Shown here: positions 33,130 to 41,554 of the stretch, one piece after another | How positions within the stretch are numbered: the first letter of the stretch is position 1 | Layout of the letters: each line of letters begins with the position of its first letter | Origin: Actinophytocola xinjiangensis | Lineage (GTDB): Bacteria; Actinomycetota; Actinomycetes; Mycobacteriales; Pseudonocardiaceae | DNA: 64,000 nt | NCBI RefSeq assembly: GCF_001921215.1 | Contig: NZ_MSIF01000006.1 | Span: 310,001-374,000 of the forward strand | Reading direction: 5' to 3' | Program-made: the position numbers and the translations under genes | Notes under the pieces: generated by a model | The model's database searches: none | What the model was told of the DNA's origin: nothing | The model's input: the letters and a program-made list of their open reading frames with translations, nothing else

Positions 33130-33135
33130 TAGAGT
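33130..33135 (+). promoter_or_regulatory. -10 element for a leaderless response-regulator mRNA
   Basis: TAGAGT matches TANNNT and ends 7 bases before the ATG at 33143. No Shine-Dalgarno is visible, so the transcript probably starts at the ATG. Confidence 0.5.
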
Positions 33136-33142
33136 CAGCCGC

Positions 33143-33841
33143 ATGGAAGCTGTGGGACGGCGGGTGCTCGTCGTGGAGGACGACGTCACGATCGCCGAGT
33201 CGATCGCGGCGCGGTTGCGGGCCGAGGGGTTCACCGTCACGGTCGCCCACGACGGACCGGCGGCGGTCGCGGCCGACACCGACGGCGACCCGGACGTGCT
33301 GGTGCTGGACGTGATGCTGCCCGGGTTCGACGGCCTGGAGGTGTGCCGGCGGGTTCAGGCGCGCCGGCCGGTGCCCGTGCTGATGCTCACCGCCCGGGCC
33401 GACGAGACCGATCTGCTGGTGGGGCTCGGCGTCGGCGCGGACGACTACCTGACCAAGCCGTTCTCCATGCGGGTGCTGGCCGCGCGGGTGCACGCGCTGC
33501 TGCGCCGGGTGGAGCGTTCGACCCGCGCGGAGGCCGTCGCCGCCCGTATCGTGCTCGGTGACCTGGAGATCGACCTCGACCGGCGGCTGGTGGCCAGGGC
33601 CGGGGTGGCGGCCCAGCTCACGCCGATCGAGTTCGACCTGCTGGTGCACCTGGCGCGGCGCCCTCGGGCGGTGCAGCACCGCGAGCGGCTGCTCAGCGAG
33701 GTGTGGGACTGGGAGACCCACGGCAACGCCTCGGGCACGCGCGCGGTCGACAGCCACGTCAAGGCGTTGCGGCGCAAACTCGGCGCGGACCTGATCCGCA
33801 CGGTGCACGGCGTCGGCTACGCGTTGGAGGTCGGGCCGTGA
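33143..33841 (+). CDS. OmpR/PhoB-family response regulator
   Basis: DNA-binding response regulator of 232 residues. The receiver domain has the acidic pair in VVEDD, phospho-acceptor Asp56 (LVLDVMLPG), Thr in MLTARAD and Lys105 (LTKPF). The winged-helix effector at about 130-230 shows LTPIEFDLLVHL and RAVDSHVKALRRKLG and ends GVGYALE. Its stop overlaps the GTG of the histidine kinase gene (GTGA), so the pair is made together. It probably binds the repeat upstream of itself, and the DUF4173 gene downstream is a candidate target. Confidence 0.96.
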   Translation: MEAVGRRVLVVEDDVTIAESIAARLRAEGFTVTVAHDGPAAVAADTDGDPDVLVLDVMLPGFDGLEVCRRVQARRPVPVLMLTARADETDLLVGLGVGADDYLTKPFSMRVLAARVHALLRRVERSTRAEAVAARIVLGDLEIDLDRRLVARAGVAAQLTPIEFDLLVHLARRPRAVQHRERLLSEVWDWETHGNASGTRAVDSHVKALRRKLGADLIRTVHGVGYALEVGP

Positions 33842-34890
33842 CCACCCGTGAGACCGTGCGCCGGCTGGTCGACCTCCTGCCCCGGCCGCTGGACCCGATC
33901 CGCTCCATCAAGCTCAAGCTCGCCATCCTGCTGGTGTGCTCGGGCGGGGTCGCGTTCACGTTCTTCAACTACCAGATCGGCTGGCTGCCACCGCGCACCA
34001 CGGTCACCGCGATCGTGCTGGCGCTGCTCACCTCGCAGATCCTGGCGCACGGCATGACCCGGCCGCTGCGTGAGATGACCGCCGCCGCGCGGGCGATGGC
34101 CAGGGGCGACTACACCCGGCGGGTCCGGGCGAGCGCGCGCGACGAGGTCGGTGAGCTGGCGGTGGCGTTCAACCAGATGGCCGCCGACCTGGACACCGCC
34201 GACCAGCAGCGGCGCGAGCTGATAGCGAACGTCTCCCACGAGCTGCGGACCCCGATCACCGCGCTCAACGGCGTCCTGGAGAACCTGGTCGACGGGGTCG
34301 CCGAGCCCGACCCGGCGACGCTGCGCACGGCGCTGGCCCAGACCGAGCGGCTCGGTCTTCTGGTCACCGAGCTGCTCGACCTGTCCCGGATCGACGCGGG
34401 CGCGTTCCCGCTGGACCGGGAGGAGTTCGACCTTGAGCTGCTGCTGGACGAGGTCGTCGCCGAGGCGGAGGTGATGGCCGCGGCCGTCGGCCGGGGTGTC
34501 CGGTTCACCGTCGAGGTCCTGCCGGCCGGGGCGCACGCGGTCGCCGACCGGGGGCGGCTGCACCAGGTGGTGCTCAACCTGCTGGACAACGCCGCCCGCC
34601 ACGGTCCGGCCGGCGGCAAGGTGCACGTGTCCGCCCTGGCCCGCACCGACGACGTGGTGATCGAGGTCCACGACGAGGGTCCCGGCATTCCCGCCGAGGA
34701 GCAGCACCGGGTCTTCGAGCGCTTCACCCGGGGTGAGCGGGCCGGGGGCGGCGGCACCGGCCTCGGCCTGGCGATCGCCCGCTGGGTGGTCGACCTGCAC
34801 GGCGGCCGCATCGGAGTCGTGCCGCCGGCCGAGCTGCCGCCGGGTGAGCCGCCCGGTTGCCGGATCCGTGTGGTGCTGCCCACTCCCTGA
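33838..34890 (+). CDS. Sensor histidine kinase
   Basis: Membrane kinase of 350 residues and partner of the preceding regulator. Two helices (about 27-47 and 56-72) enclose an extremely short external loop of some ten residues, so it probably senses the membrane or an accessory protein. HAMP (about 72-125), the HisKA box with His134 (NVSHELRTPI), and the ATPase domain with the N box (LLDNAARHG), G1 (DEGPGIP) and G2 (GTGLGLAI) are all present. The GTG start overlaps the regulator stop. The DUF4173 membrane protein gene 72 bases downstream may be part of the same unit. Confidence 0.95.
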   Translation: MTTRETVRRLVDLLPRPLDPIRSIKLKLAILLVCSGGVAFTFFNYQIGWLPPRTTVTAIVLALLTSQILAHGMTRPLREMTAAARAMARGDYTRRVRASARDEVGELAVAFNQMAADLDTADQQRRELIANVSHELRTPITALNGVLENLVDGVAEPDPATLRTALAQTERLGLLVTELLDLSRIDAGAFPLDREEFDLELLLDEVVAEAEVMAAAVGRGVRFTVEVLPAGAHAVADRGRLHQVVLNLLDNAARHGPAGGKVHVSALARTDDVVIEVHDEGPGIPAEEQHRVFERFTRGERAGGGGTGLGLAIARWVVDLHGGRIGVVPPAELPPGEPPGCRIRVVLPTP

Positions 34891-34962
34891 TCGGTTCGAC
34901 CCCACTGCCGCCCGGTGCTGTCCCGGGCCGCTGACCCCTGCCCGAGAAACTGGAGATGATCC

Positions 34963-36459
34963 ATGCCTGACAGGACCCTGCCGGCCCCGTTCCTGACGCG
35001 GCCGGTGCCCCCGCCGAAGTCGGCGGTGGTGCCCGTGACGCCGGCCGTGCTGCCGGCGGCGGTCGTCGCCGGGCTCGGCGGGGCGGTGCTGCTTCCGTTG
35101 GAGCGGCCGGGGATCGGGGTGGTGCTGACCGGGTTGGTCGTGGCGGGCGCCGTGGTCCACGTCCACCGCCGGTCGCGTCCGGCCGACGCCGCACCGCACT
35201 TCACCGGGATGAGCGCGGTGTGGGCCGCCGCCACGTTCGCGTTGCTGGCCGCCGGGTTCGTCCGCGCGGCCGAGTGGCTGTTCGCGCTGTGTGTGGTGGC
35301 GGCGTGCGTGACCGGGTCGCTGGCGGTGGTTGGCCGGCGGACGTCGAGGTCGCTGTTCTACGAGGCGGTCGCGGTGCCGGTCGAGGCGCTGCGCAGCCTG
35401 CCGTGGGTGATGCGCGCGGTGCGGCGGCGGGCCGAGGAGGCCGACGGCCGGCGGCGGCGCGTGGGGCTCGCGGTGGTGGCGTCGCTGGCGCTGCTGGCGG
35501 TGTTCGTGCCGTTGTTGAGCGGGGCGGACGCGGCGTTCGCGCACCTGGTGTCCTCGGCGGTGCCGGAGATCGACGAGGACGTCTTCGCCGGCTGGCTGCT
35601 GGCCTTCGGCGGGGCCGGGCTGGCGGTCGCCGGGGCGTGCTACCTGCTGGCCGCGCCGCCGGAGCGGGCCGGCGAGAACCCGGCGCGGCGGCGGTTGACG
35701 CACCGGGTGGAGTGGGCGCTGCCGTTGGGGGTGCTGGTGGCGCTGTTCGCGGTGTTCGTCGCCGTGCGGCTGATGGTGTTGTTCGGCGGCGAGGACTACC
35801 TGCGGCGCACCGGTGGCCTGACGGCGGCGGAGTACGCGCGCGGCGGGTTCTGGCAGCTGGGTGTGGCGACCGTGTTGACGCTCGCGCTGGTCGGCGCGGC
35901 GCTGCGCTGGGCACCCAACACCACGGCGGCCGACCGGGCCTGGCAACGGGCACTGCTGGGCGCGCTGAGCGGGTTGAGCCTGGTCCTGGTCGCCTCCGCG
36001 TTGAGTCGCATGTGGACATACCAGCAGGCCTACGGGTTCACCGTGCTGCGGCTGCTGGTCGAGGTCTGCGAGATCTGGCTCGGCGCGGTGTTCGTGCTGG
36101 TCGGGGCGTCGCTGGTGCGGCTGCGGACGGCCTGGCTGCCGCGCGCGGCGGTCGGCACCGCGGCCGCCGCGCTGCTGGCGCTGGTCGTGCTGAACCCGGA
36201 GCGGTTCATCGCCGAGCGCAACATCGACCGGGTCGAGCAGGGCCGGCCGCTGGATGTCGAGTACCTCGGCCGCTTCTCCCCCGATGTCGTGCCGGCCGTC
36301 GAGCGGCTGGCCGAGCCCCAGCGTTCGTGCGTGCTGCGGGAGGTGACCGCGTGGCTGCCGGCCGACTCCTGGACGGCGTGGAACCTCAGCCGCGCGGCGG
36401 CCAGGGAGGTCGCCGTCGGACCGGAACCGGCCACGGGGTGTCTATTGAGGACTCCCTGA
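34963..36459 (+). CDS. DUF4173-type polytopic membrane protein
   Basis: Membrane protein of 498 residues with about a dozen predicted helices and a C-terminal extracytoplasmic region (ERFIAERNIDRVEQGRPLDVEYLGRFSPD) typical of the DUF4153/DUF4173 family. The biochemical role of the family is not known to me. Genes of this family frequently sit behind two-component systems, as here, which suggests a link to envelope sensing. The ATG at 34963 has a usable GGAGATGATCC leader. Confidence 0.85.
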   Translation: MPDRTLPAPFLTRPVPPPKSAVVPVTPAVLPAAVVAGLGGAVLLPLERPGIGVVLTGLVVAGAVVHVHRRSRPADAAPHFTGMSAVWAAATFALLAAGFVRAAEWLFALCVVAACVTGSLAVVGRRTSRSLFYEAVAVPVEALRSLPWVMRAVRRRAEEADGRRRRVGLAVVASLALLAVFVPLLSGADAAFAHLVSSAVPEIDEDVFAGWLLAFGGAGLAVAGACYLLAAPPERAGENPARRRLTHRVEWALPLGVLVALFAVFVAVRLMVLFGGEDYLRRTGGLTAAEYARGGFWQLGVATVLTLALVGAALRWAPNTTAADRAWQRALLGALSGLSLVLVASALSRMWTYQQAYGFTVLRLLVEVCEIWLGAVFVLVGASLVRLRTAWLPRAAVGTAAAALLALVVLNPERFIAERNIDRVEQGRPLDVEYLGRFSPDVVPAVERLAEPQRSCVLREVTAWLPADSWTAWNLSRAAAREVAVGPEPATGCLLRTP

Positions 36460-36548
36460 GCGATCCCACCCGGTGAACACCGTGTAACGCGGATCAGGGT
36501 TGTGGCGGATGTCTCCATCGGACGCCCCGTCGGCTGCCCGCTCGACCG

Positions 36549-36578
36549 TTGAGCGGCGCCGATCACCGGCGTTAGCAT
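36549..36578 (+). promoter_or_regulatory. Predicted sigma-A-type promoter of the LuxR-type gene
   Basis: TTGAGC (36549-36554) and TAGCAT (36573-36578) are 18 bases apart. The start codon lies 26 bases downstream with an AAGGGGAGA ribosome site between. Confidence 0.5.
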
Positions 36579-36603
36579 GGTTCGATCTTGCCCAAGGGGA
36601 GAC

Positions 36604-37563
36604 ATGTCCACCCTGGATTTTTCCGCCGGCCGAGGCATGGCCGAGTTGTCCGACCGCGCGTACCGGGTCGTCGTGCAGGACGGGGTGCGTGACCTCGACG
36701 CGCTCGCCGAGGCACTCGGGCGCGACCGGGACTCCGCGCGCGAGGTCGTCGACATGCTGGCGCGGGTCGGGCTGATGCTGGTCAACGGTGAGGCGTTCGA
36801 ACCACGTCCGCCCCGGATGCCGTTGCAGGCCCTGGCGGACCAGTACGTCCGGGCGGCCGCGGCGGCCAGGGAGGCGTCCGAGGTGCTGGCCGAGGTCTGG
36901 TCCCGCCAGATGTCCACATCGGACTTCCTGGAGGTGGTCACGACCACCGCCCAGGCCATGGAGGTCATGGCCCGCCTGCACGCCGAGGCCGACAACGACG
37001 TCCGCGCGCTGTCCATCGGACCGAGGGGCGAGTCGCCGCCGCAGCCCTCGCCACAGCCGGGTTCCCACGAGGCGATGCGCCGGGGAGTGTCCTACCGGGT
37101 GGTCTACGGCGCGCAGATCCTGCACCAGCGCAACGTGATGGCGATGATCCAGGACGCGGTCTCGCTCGGCCAGTCGGCGCGGGTCTTCCCGGACGTCCCC
37201 TGCAACCTGCACATCGCCGACGGGAAACGCGCCGTGCTGGTGGCGCCGATGCCGGGGCCGGAACGGGTGCACGCCGCGGTGTTCTTCGAGGGCGGGTTCC
37301 TGGACTCGCTGATCGGTGTCTTCGAGACCTACTGGACCCTCGGTGTGCCGATCACCGCCGACCCGCGTGACCAGGGCCCCAGCGACGACATCCGCCGGCT
37401 GCTCTCGCTGCTGGGCGCCGGCCTCACCGACGCGTCGATCGCGCGGGAGCTGGGCGTGAGCGAGCGGACGGTGAACCGCCGGATCATGGCGTTGCAGGAC
37501 ACCCTCGCCGCCCGCAGCCGTTTCCAGCTGGGCGTGCAGGCGGCCCGCCGCGGCTGGCTGTGA
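36604..37563 (+). CDS. LuxR-type regulator with TrmB-like N-terminus
   Basis: Regulator of 319 residues. An N-terminal winged-helix-like segment (YRVVVQDGVRDLDALAEALGRDRDSAREVVDMLARVGLM) precedes a central alpha/beta domain and a C-terminal LuxR helix-turn-helix (LLGAGLTDASIARELGVSERTVNRRIMAL). Such two-HTH proteins are common in actinomycetes, often next to secreted hydrolases; no ligand or receiver domain is recognisable. The ATG at 36604 follows AAGGGGAGAC. It stands alone between the DUF4173 gene and a convergent metallopeptidase gene. Confidence 0.88.
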   Translation: MSTLDFSAGRGMAELSDRAYRVVVQDGVRDLDALAEALGRDRDSAREVVDMLARVGLMLVNGEAFEPRPPRMPLQALADQYVRAAAAAREASEVLAEVWSRQMSTSDFLEVVTTTAQAMEVMARLHAEADNDVRALSIGPRGESPPQPSPQPGSHEAMRRGVSYRVVYGAQILHQRNVMAMIQDAVSLGQSARVFPDVPCNLHIADGKRAVLVAPMPGPERVHAAVFFEGGFLDSLIGVFETYWTLGVPITADPRDQGPSDDIRRLLSLLGAGLTDASIARELGVSERTVNRRIMALQDTLAARSRFQLGVQAARRGWL

Positions 37564-37588
37564 GCACCGGTCGCGGCGGGCCGGCACG

Positions 37589-38854
37589 TCACGCCGCCGG
37601 GGCCTGCGCCGCGTCGGGCAGCAGGAACGTCGGCAGCTGGCGCTCGAACGCCGCGTAGAGCGTGTCGGAGGGCCACACCGGGAACGGCGGCCGGGTCGTG
37701 GCCTGGTCGGCGCCCCACTCCGAGGCCGCGCGGCGCTGGTTGGGCGTGCCGTGGTGGCCGTTGCTGGTGAACGAGCAGTCGCCGACCTCGTAGAAGGCCT
37801 GGGTCGCGGTCCGCAGGCTCTCGCCGGTGAAGCCGAAGCCCCGCTTGTGGGCGACGAAGTAGGTCCCGAAGGCGTCGGCCATCAGCTCGGTGCGCCGGGT
37901 GGCTTCCGGGCCGGTGAGCGGGCTGTCGAAGTAGCCCTGCTCGAACTGCACCTGGTGGGCCATCTCGTGGGCCACCACGGCCTTCGCGCCGGTACCGCCG
38001 AGACCGAGCTCGCCGAGCGCGACCCCGAGACCCTCACCGAAGATGACCTTGTCGGGGAGGCCCTGGAAGATCGGGTCGGTCTCGCCCTCGGCGGTGAACG
38101 CGAACGCGTTGAGCGTGAAGATCGGGTTGCGGCCACCGTCGAGCCCCGGCGCGGTCCGGATCATGTCCATCAGGATGGTGGCGGTGCTGGCCGAGTCCTC
38201 GGGCGTGTCCGCCGGGAACAGCACGCCGATCACTCGGGCCATCCTGGCGTGGTCGGCCAGCATGTCGTTGCGCATGGCGAGGGTCTGGACGTCGGACAGG
38301 TCGACGTCCCAGAACTTCTGCGACTTCCTGACCGTCTGGGTCACCGGCGTCTTGTACTGGTGGGGAATGCCGTAGTCCTTGTCGCGCGCCGTGCCGAACA
38401 GCAGCGCGTCGTAGGTCGGGTAGTCCAGCACGCCCAGGATGAGCAGGGTCAGCAGCGTGCCGAGGTCGACGTCGGCGAGCAGGGTGCTGGTGTAGTCGCT
38501 GAACGCCGTCGGCTGGCACTCGTACTGCGACGGGTCGATGGCCCGCGCCACGGCCTGCTCGACGGGCGAGGGCTCGATGCCCAACTCGGCCCGGAACCGG
38601 GCGAGCCGCTCCTGCCAGTCGGCCGGCAGGGTCGCGGTGATCGCGTCCAGCCGGGCCCGGTCGGCGGCGTCGAGGTGGGCGCGGGCGAGGTCGAGGTTCA
38701 GTGGGGCGACGAACCCCGGAGTCGCGGAGGTCGCCGTGGGGGCCGCCGTGGGGGCCTCGGCGGGGGCGGCCGGGGCGGCGGCGGCCTGGGCCGGTACCAG
38801 CGCGACGGTCACGGCGGCGACCGTCGCGATCAGTAACGGGGTTCTCGGTCTCAT
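37589..38854 (-). CDS. Secreted neutral zinc metallopeptidase
   Basis: Exported protein of 421 residues. A signal peptide (RTPLLIATVAAVTVALVPAQAAAA) and an Ala/Pro-rich spacer precede the body. The zinc site is HEMAH (VVAHEMAHQVQFEQGYF), and a downstream acidic segment (RRTELMADAFGTYF) provides the third ligand, as in the YpfJ/putative neutral zinc metallopeptidase group. Substrate unknown. The gene is monocistronic and convergent with the LuxR-type gene. Confidence 0.88.
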   Translation of the reverse strand: MRPRTPLLIATVAAVTVALVPAQAAAAPAAPAEAPTAAPTATSATPGFVAPLNLDLARAHLDAADRARLDAITATLPADWQERLARFRAELGIEPSPVEQAVARAIDPSQYECQPTAFSDYTSTLLADVDLGTLLTLLILGVLDYPTYDALLFGTARDKDYGIPHQYKTPVTQTVRKSQKFWDVDLSDVQTLAMRNDMLADHARMARVIGVLFPADTPEDSASTATILMDMIRTAPGLDGGRNPIFTLNAFAFTAEGETDPIFQGLPDKVIFGEGLGVALGELGLGGTGAKAVVAHEMAHQVQFEQGYFDSPLTGPEATRRTELMADAFGTYFVAHKRGFGFTGESLRTATQAFYEVGDCSFTSNGHHGTPNQRRAASEWGADQATTRPPFPVWPSDTLYAAFERQLPTFLLPDAAQAPAA

Positions 38855-38993
38855 GAAGACGTCCTTCTGGTCGAACGGGCCCGGTGTCGGCGCCGTGTTC
38901 GATCAGTATTTGCGCCGGCACGGGCCGCGCCCAGACCTCGACGTGGCGGTCTTCCGCCATGTCGGACATCCGACGTCTCGGAGGTGGGACGGC

Positions 38994-40448
38994 CTACCTC
39001 GGGCCTGGCGGGTCGTTGGCCGGTGGGCAGGTCAGGCCGCGCGGCGGCACGGTGAGGTCGATCAGGTAGGCCTCCACCGCCGCGTTCACGCACTCGCTCA
39101 CCTGCGCCCCCGGGTAGTAGGCGGTGTGGCCCCAGCCCTCGTAGGTGATCAGGTGCGAGCCGGACTGCCGCGCCGCGACCTGGCTGAACTCGAGGGGGGT
39201 GGCGGGGTCGTGCCGGTTGCCGATCATCAGCAGCGGCGGCGCGCCCTCGATCTCCAGGTCGTGCTGCGGGTTGCGCACCTCGACCGGGTCGCCGACGCAG
39301 TGGGCGACGTAGTCGACGTACGGGGACCACTCGACGTTCGGGTAGCTCCTGGTCAGTCCGGCGCGCAGGGTGGCGTACACGTCGAAGTCCTCGACCTGCA
39401 ACCGCCAGTCCGCGCAGCGCACCATCGTGAACGGGTCGTTGACCGGCTCGGCGACCGACGGGCCGGCCACCGAGCCGGTGCGCAAGGCCAGCATGGTGTT
39501 GGCGGTCCGCGGCCATTCGCTGGGTAGGTAGGTCCGGAACGAGGTCCGCAGCGAGAGGTGGTAGAAGTCCAGCGGCTGGCCGGTCGCCGGATCGACGAGG
39601 GTGCCGGCGCGTGCCCGGTCCTTGAGGTCGGCGAAGACCGCCCTGGTGTCCAACCCGTTGAGCGCGCAGGACTCCGTGGTGTCACACCAGTCCGCGAAGG
39701 CCACGAAGTTCTCCTCGACGACCCTGGTGTGCTTGTCCGCGTACTCCCGGGGCGAGGTGATGCTGTGGTCGACGTTGCCGTCGTTGAGCATCGCCCGGAT
39801 CCGGCCGGGGAACCGCTCGGCGTACTGCTGGCCCATCAACGTTCCGTAGGAGTAGCCGACGTAGGTCAGCTTCTCCTCGCCGAGTGCCACCCGGATCGCG
39901 TCCATGTCGCGCACCGTCCGCAGGGTGTCCACGTGGTCGGCGATCGGGCCGCTGCGCGACCGGCAGTCCTCGGCGTGCCGCCGGGCCAGGCCCACCAGGT
40001 CGTCGAACTCCTCGGCGGTGGTCGGGTGTGTGGCCTGCAGGTACTCGTCGGACAGGTCGGGGTCGCAGAGCACCCGCTCGCTGGTGTTGACCCCGCGCGG
40101 GTCGAACCCGACCACGTCGAACCGCTGCTCGACCGGCCCGGTCATGGCGGGTCCGCGCTGCACGACCTCGACCCCGGAGCCGCCCGGTCCGCCAGGGTTC
40201 ATCAGGATCGACCCGATCCGCCGCGCCGGATCCGTCGCCGGCCGGCGGGCCAGGCCGATCTGGGTCGTCGGGCCGTCCGGGTCGGCCCAGTCGAGCGGGA
40301 CGGTGAGCGATCCGCACTGCACCGAGGGCGTGTCCGGGCACGGCTGCCAGTCGATCGCCGCGTCGCGCTGGCCGGCCGGGGTACTGGCCGACGCAACAGG
40401 GCTGGTCAGGACGACCGTGGCGACCAGACCCACCAGGATGGCCTTCAC
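38994..40448 (-). CDS. Secreted tripeptidyl aminopeptidase-like alpha/beta-hydrolase (SlpD/SlpE type)
   Basis: Exported serine peptidase of 484 residues. After a signal peptide (VKAILVGLVATVVLTSPVASA) come the proline-iminopeptidase-like fold with oxyanion segment MNPGGPGGSG, nucleophile GYSYGT, the TAP-like C-terminal domain with Asp in GNRHDPATP and the His in EGWGHTAYY. Streptomyces relatives release tripeptides from the N-termini of proteins. The GTG at 40446-40448 has an AAGGGAG site; the longer frame starting MCRG lacks one. It is divergent from the small hydrolase gene at 40599. Confidence 0.92.
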   Translation of the reverse strand: MKAILVGLVATVVLTSPVASASTPAGQRDAAIDWQPCPDTPSVQCGSLTVPLDWADPDGPTTQIGLARRPATDPARRIGSILMNPGGPGGSGVEVVQRGPAMTGPVEQRFDVVGFDPRGVNTSERVLCDPDLSDEYLQATHPTTAEEFDDLVGLARRHAEDCRSRSGPIADHVDTLRTVRDMDAIRVALGEEKLTYVGYSYGTLMGQQYAERFPGRIRAMLNDGNVDHSITSPREYADKHTRVVEENFVAFADWCDTTESCALNGLDTRAVFADLKDRARAGTLVDPATGQPLDFYHLSLRTSFRTYLPSEWPRTANTMLALRTGSVAGPSVAEPVNDPFTMVRCADWRLQVEDFDVYATLRAGLTRSYPNVEWSPYVDYVAHCVGDPVEVRNPQHDLEIEGAPPLLMIGNRHDPATPLEFSQVAARQSGSHLITYEGWGHTAYYPGAQVSECVNAAVEAYLIDLTVPPRGLTCPPANDPPGPR

Positions 40449-40598
40449 GACGCTCCCTTCATCGCGGAAGAAATATCCTCGACACAATGGACCCTGTCGG
40501 ATTCCCGCGTCGAAAGCAATCTCGGAGATGCCCGGTTAGGCCGAACGGACGAGAATACGCGGACCACGAGAAACCCGAATGGACAGAAGGATTTCCCT

Positions 40599-41402
40599 AT
40601 GAGTGTTGTCAGGTCGAGCGATGGAACCTCTATCGCTTACGAGAAGGTCGGGCAGGGTCCCGCGGTCGTCCTGGTGGACGGCGGATTCGCTTACCGTGCC
40701 ATTGACCCGTGGGCGGGAATGTTCGCGGGGGCGCTGGCCGACAGGCACACGGTCTACACCTACGAGCGTCGTGGACGCGGCGAGAGCGGCAACACCGAGC
40801 CCTACGCCAAGGAGCGGGAGATCGAGGACCTCGCGGCGATCATCGCCGAGGCCGGCGGGTCGGCGGCCGTGCTCGGCCTGTCCTCCGGCGGCGTGCTCTG
40901 CCTGGACGCCGCCGCGGCCGGGCTGCCGATCACCCACCTGGCCGTCTACGAGGCCCCGGTCATCGTGGACGACAGCCACGCGCCCCGCCCGGACGACTAC
41001 CTCGCCCAGGCCAAGCAGATCCTCGCCGAGGGCCGCAGCGGCGACGCCGTCGCCTACGCGATGACCACGACGTTCTTCATGCCGGAGGAGGACGTCGCCG
41101 CGATGCGCGCCGAGCCGTGGTTCGGTGCCATGGAGGCCGTGGCGCACACCGTGGCCTACGACGGCGAGATCATGGACGGGCTGATGTCCGGCAAGCCGCT
41201 GCCCGAGGACCGGTGGAACTCCTCGACGGTGAAGACGCTGGTCATCTACGGCGGCGCCAGCGAGCAGTGGGTCCACAACGGCGCGAAGTCCCTCGCGGAC
41301 GTCCTGCCGGTGTCCCACGGCACCGAGTGCCTCGACGGCCAGAACCACGACGTCGACGCCAACCTCCTCGCCGAGACGGTGGCGAAGTTCATCGCCTCCT
41401 GA
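40599..41402 (+). CDS. Small cytoplasmic alpha/beta-hydrolase
   Basis: Hydrolase of 267 residues with nucleophile elbow GLSSGG and a C-terminal catalytic His (GQNHDVD). The usual HG oxyanion motif is replaced by VDGGFAYR, a variant common in a large actinomycete subgroup. There is no signal peptide. The ATG at 40599 follows AGAAGGA. A strong hairpin terminator ends the gene, so it is monocistronic. No substrate can be predicted. Confidence 0.88.
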   Translation: MSVVRSSDGTSIAYEKVGQGPAVVLVDGGFAYRAIDPWAGMFAGALADRHTVYTYERRGRGESGNTEPYAKEREIEDLAAIIAEAGGSAAVLGLSSGGVLCLDAAAAGLPITHLAVYEAPVIVDDSHAPRPDDYLAQAKQILAEGRSGDAVAYAMTTTFFMPEEDVAAMRAEPWFGAMEAVAHTVAYDGEIMDGLMSGKPLPEDRWNSSTVKTLVIYGGASEQWVHNGAKSLADVLPVSHGTECLDGQNHDVDANLLAETVAKFIAS

Positions 41403-41412
41403 CCGGTGACCT

Positions 41413-41448
41413 CGCTGGGCCGGTGCGACCCGTCGCGCCGGCCCAGCG
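41413..41448. terminator. Hairpin terminator after the small hydrolase gene
   Basis: Nested perfect stems lie 11 bases after the stop at 41402: 11 outer pairs (arms 41413-41423 and 41438-41448) and 5 inner pairs (GCGAC/GTCGC), separated by a T/G mismatch. Confidence 0.85.
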
Positions 41449-41554
41449 GTCCGTCCGGAGTCGGCCGCCGGGTGATCTCACCCGGCGGAGGTGAGGTCGC
41501 GGCCCGGCGCACCCGGCACCCTGCGGGGGACCCAGCCACCCCGGGAGGCCCTCG

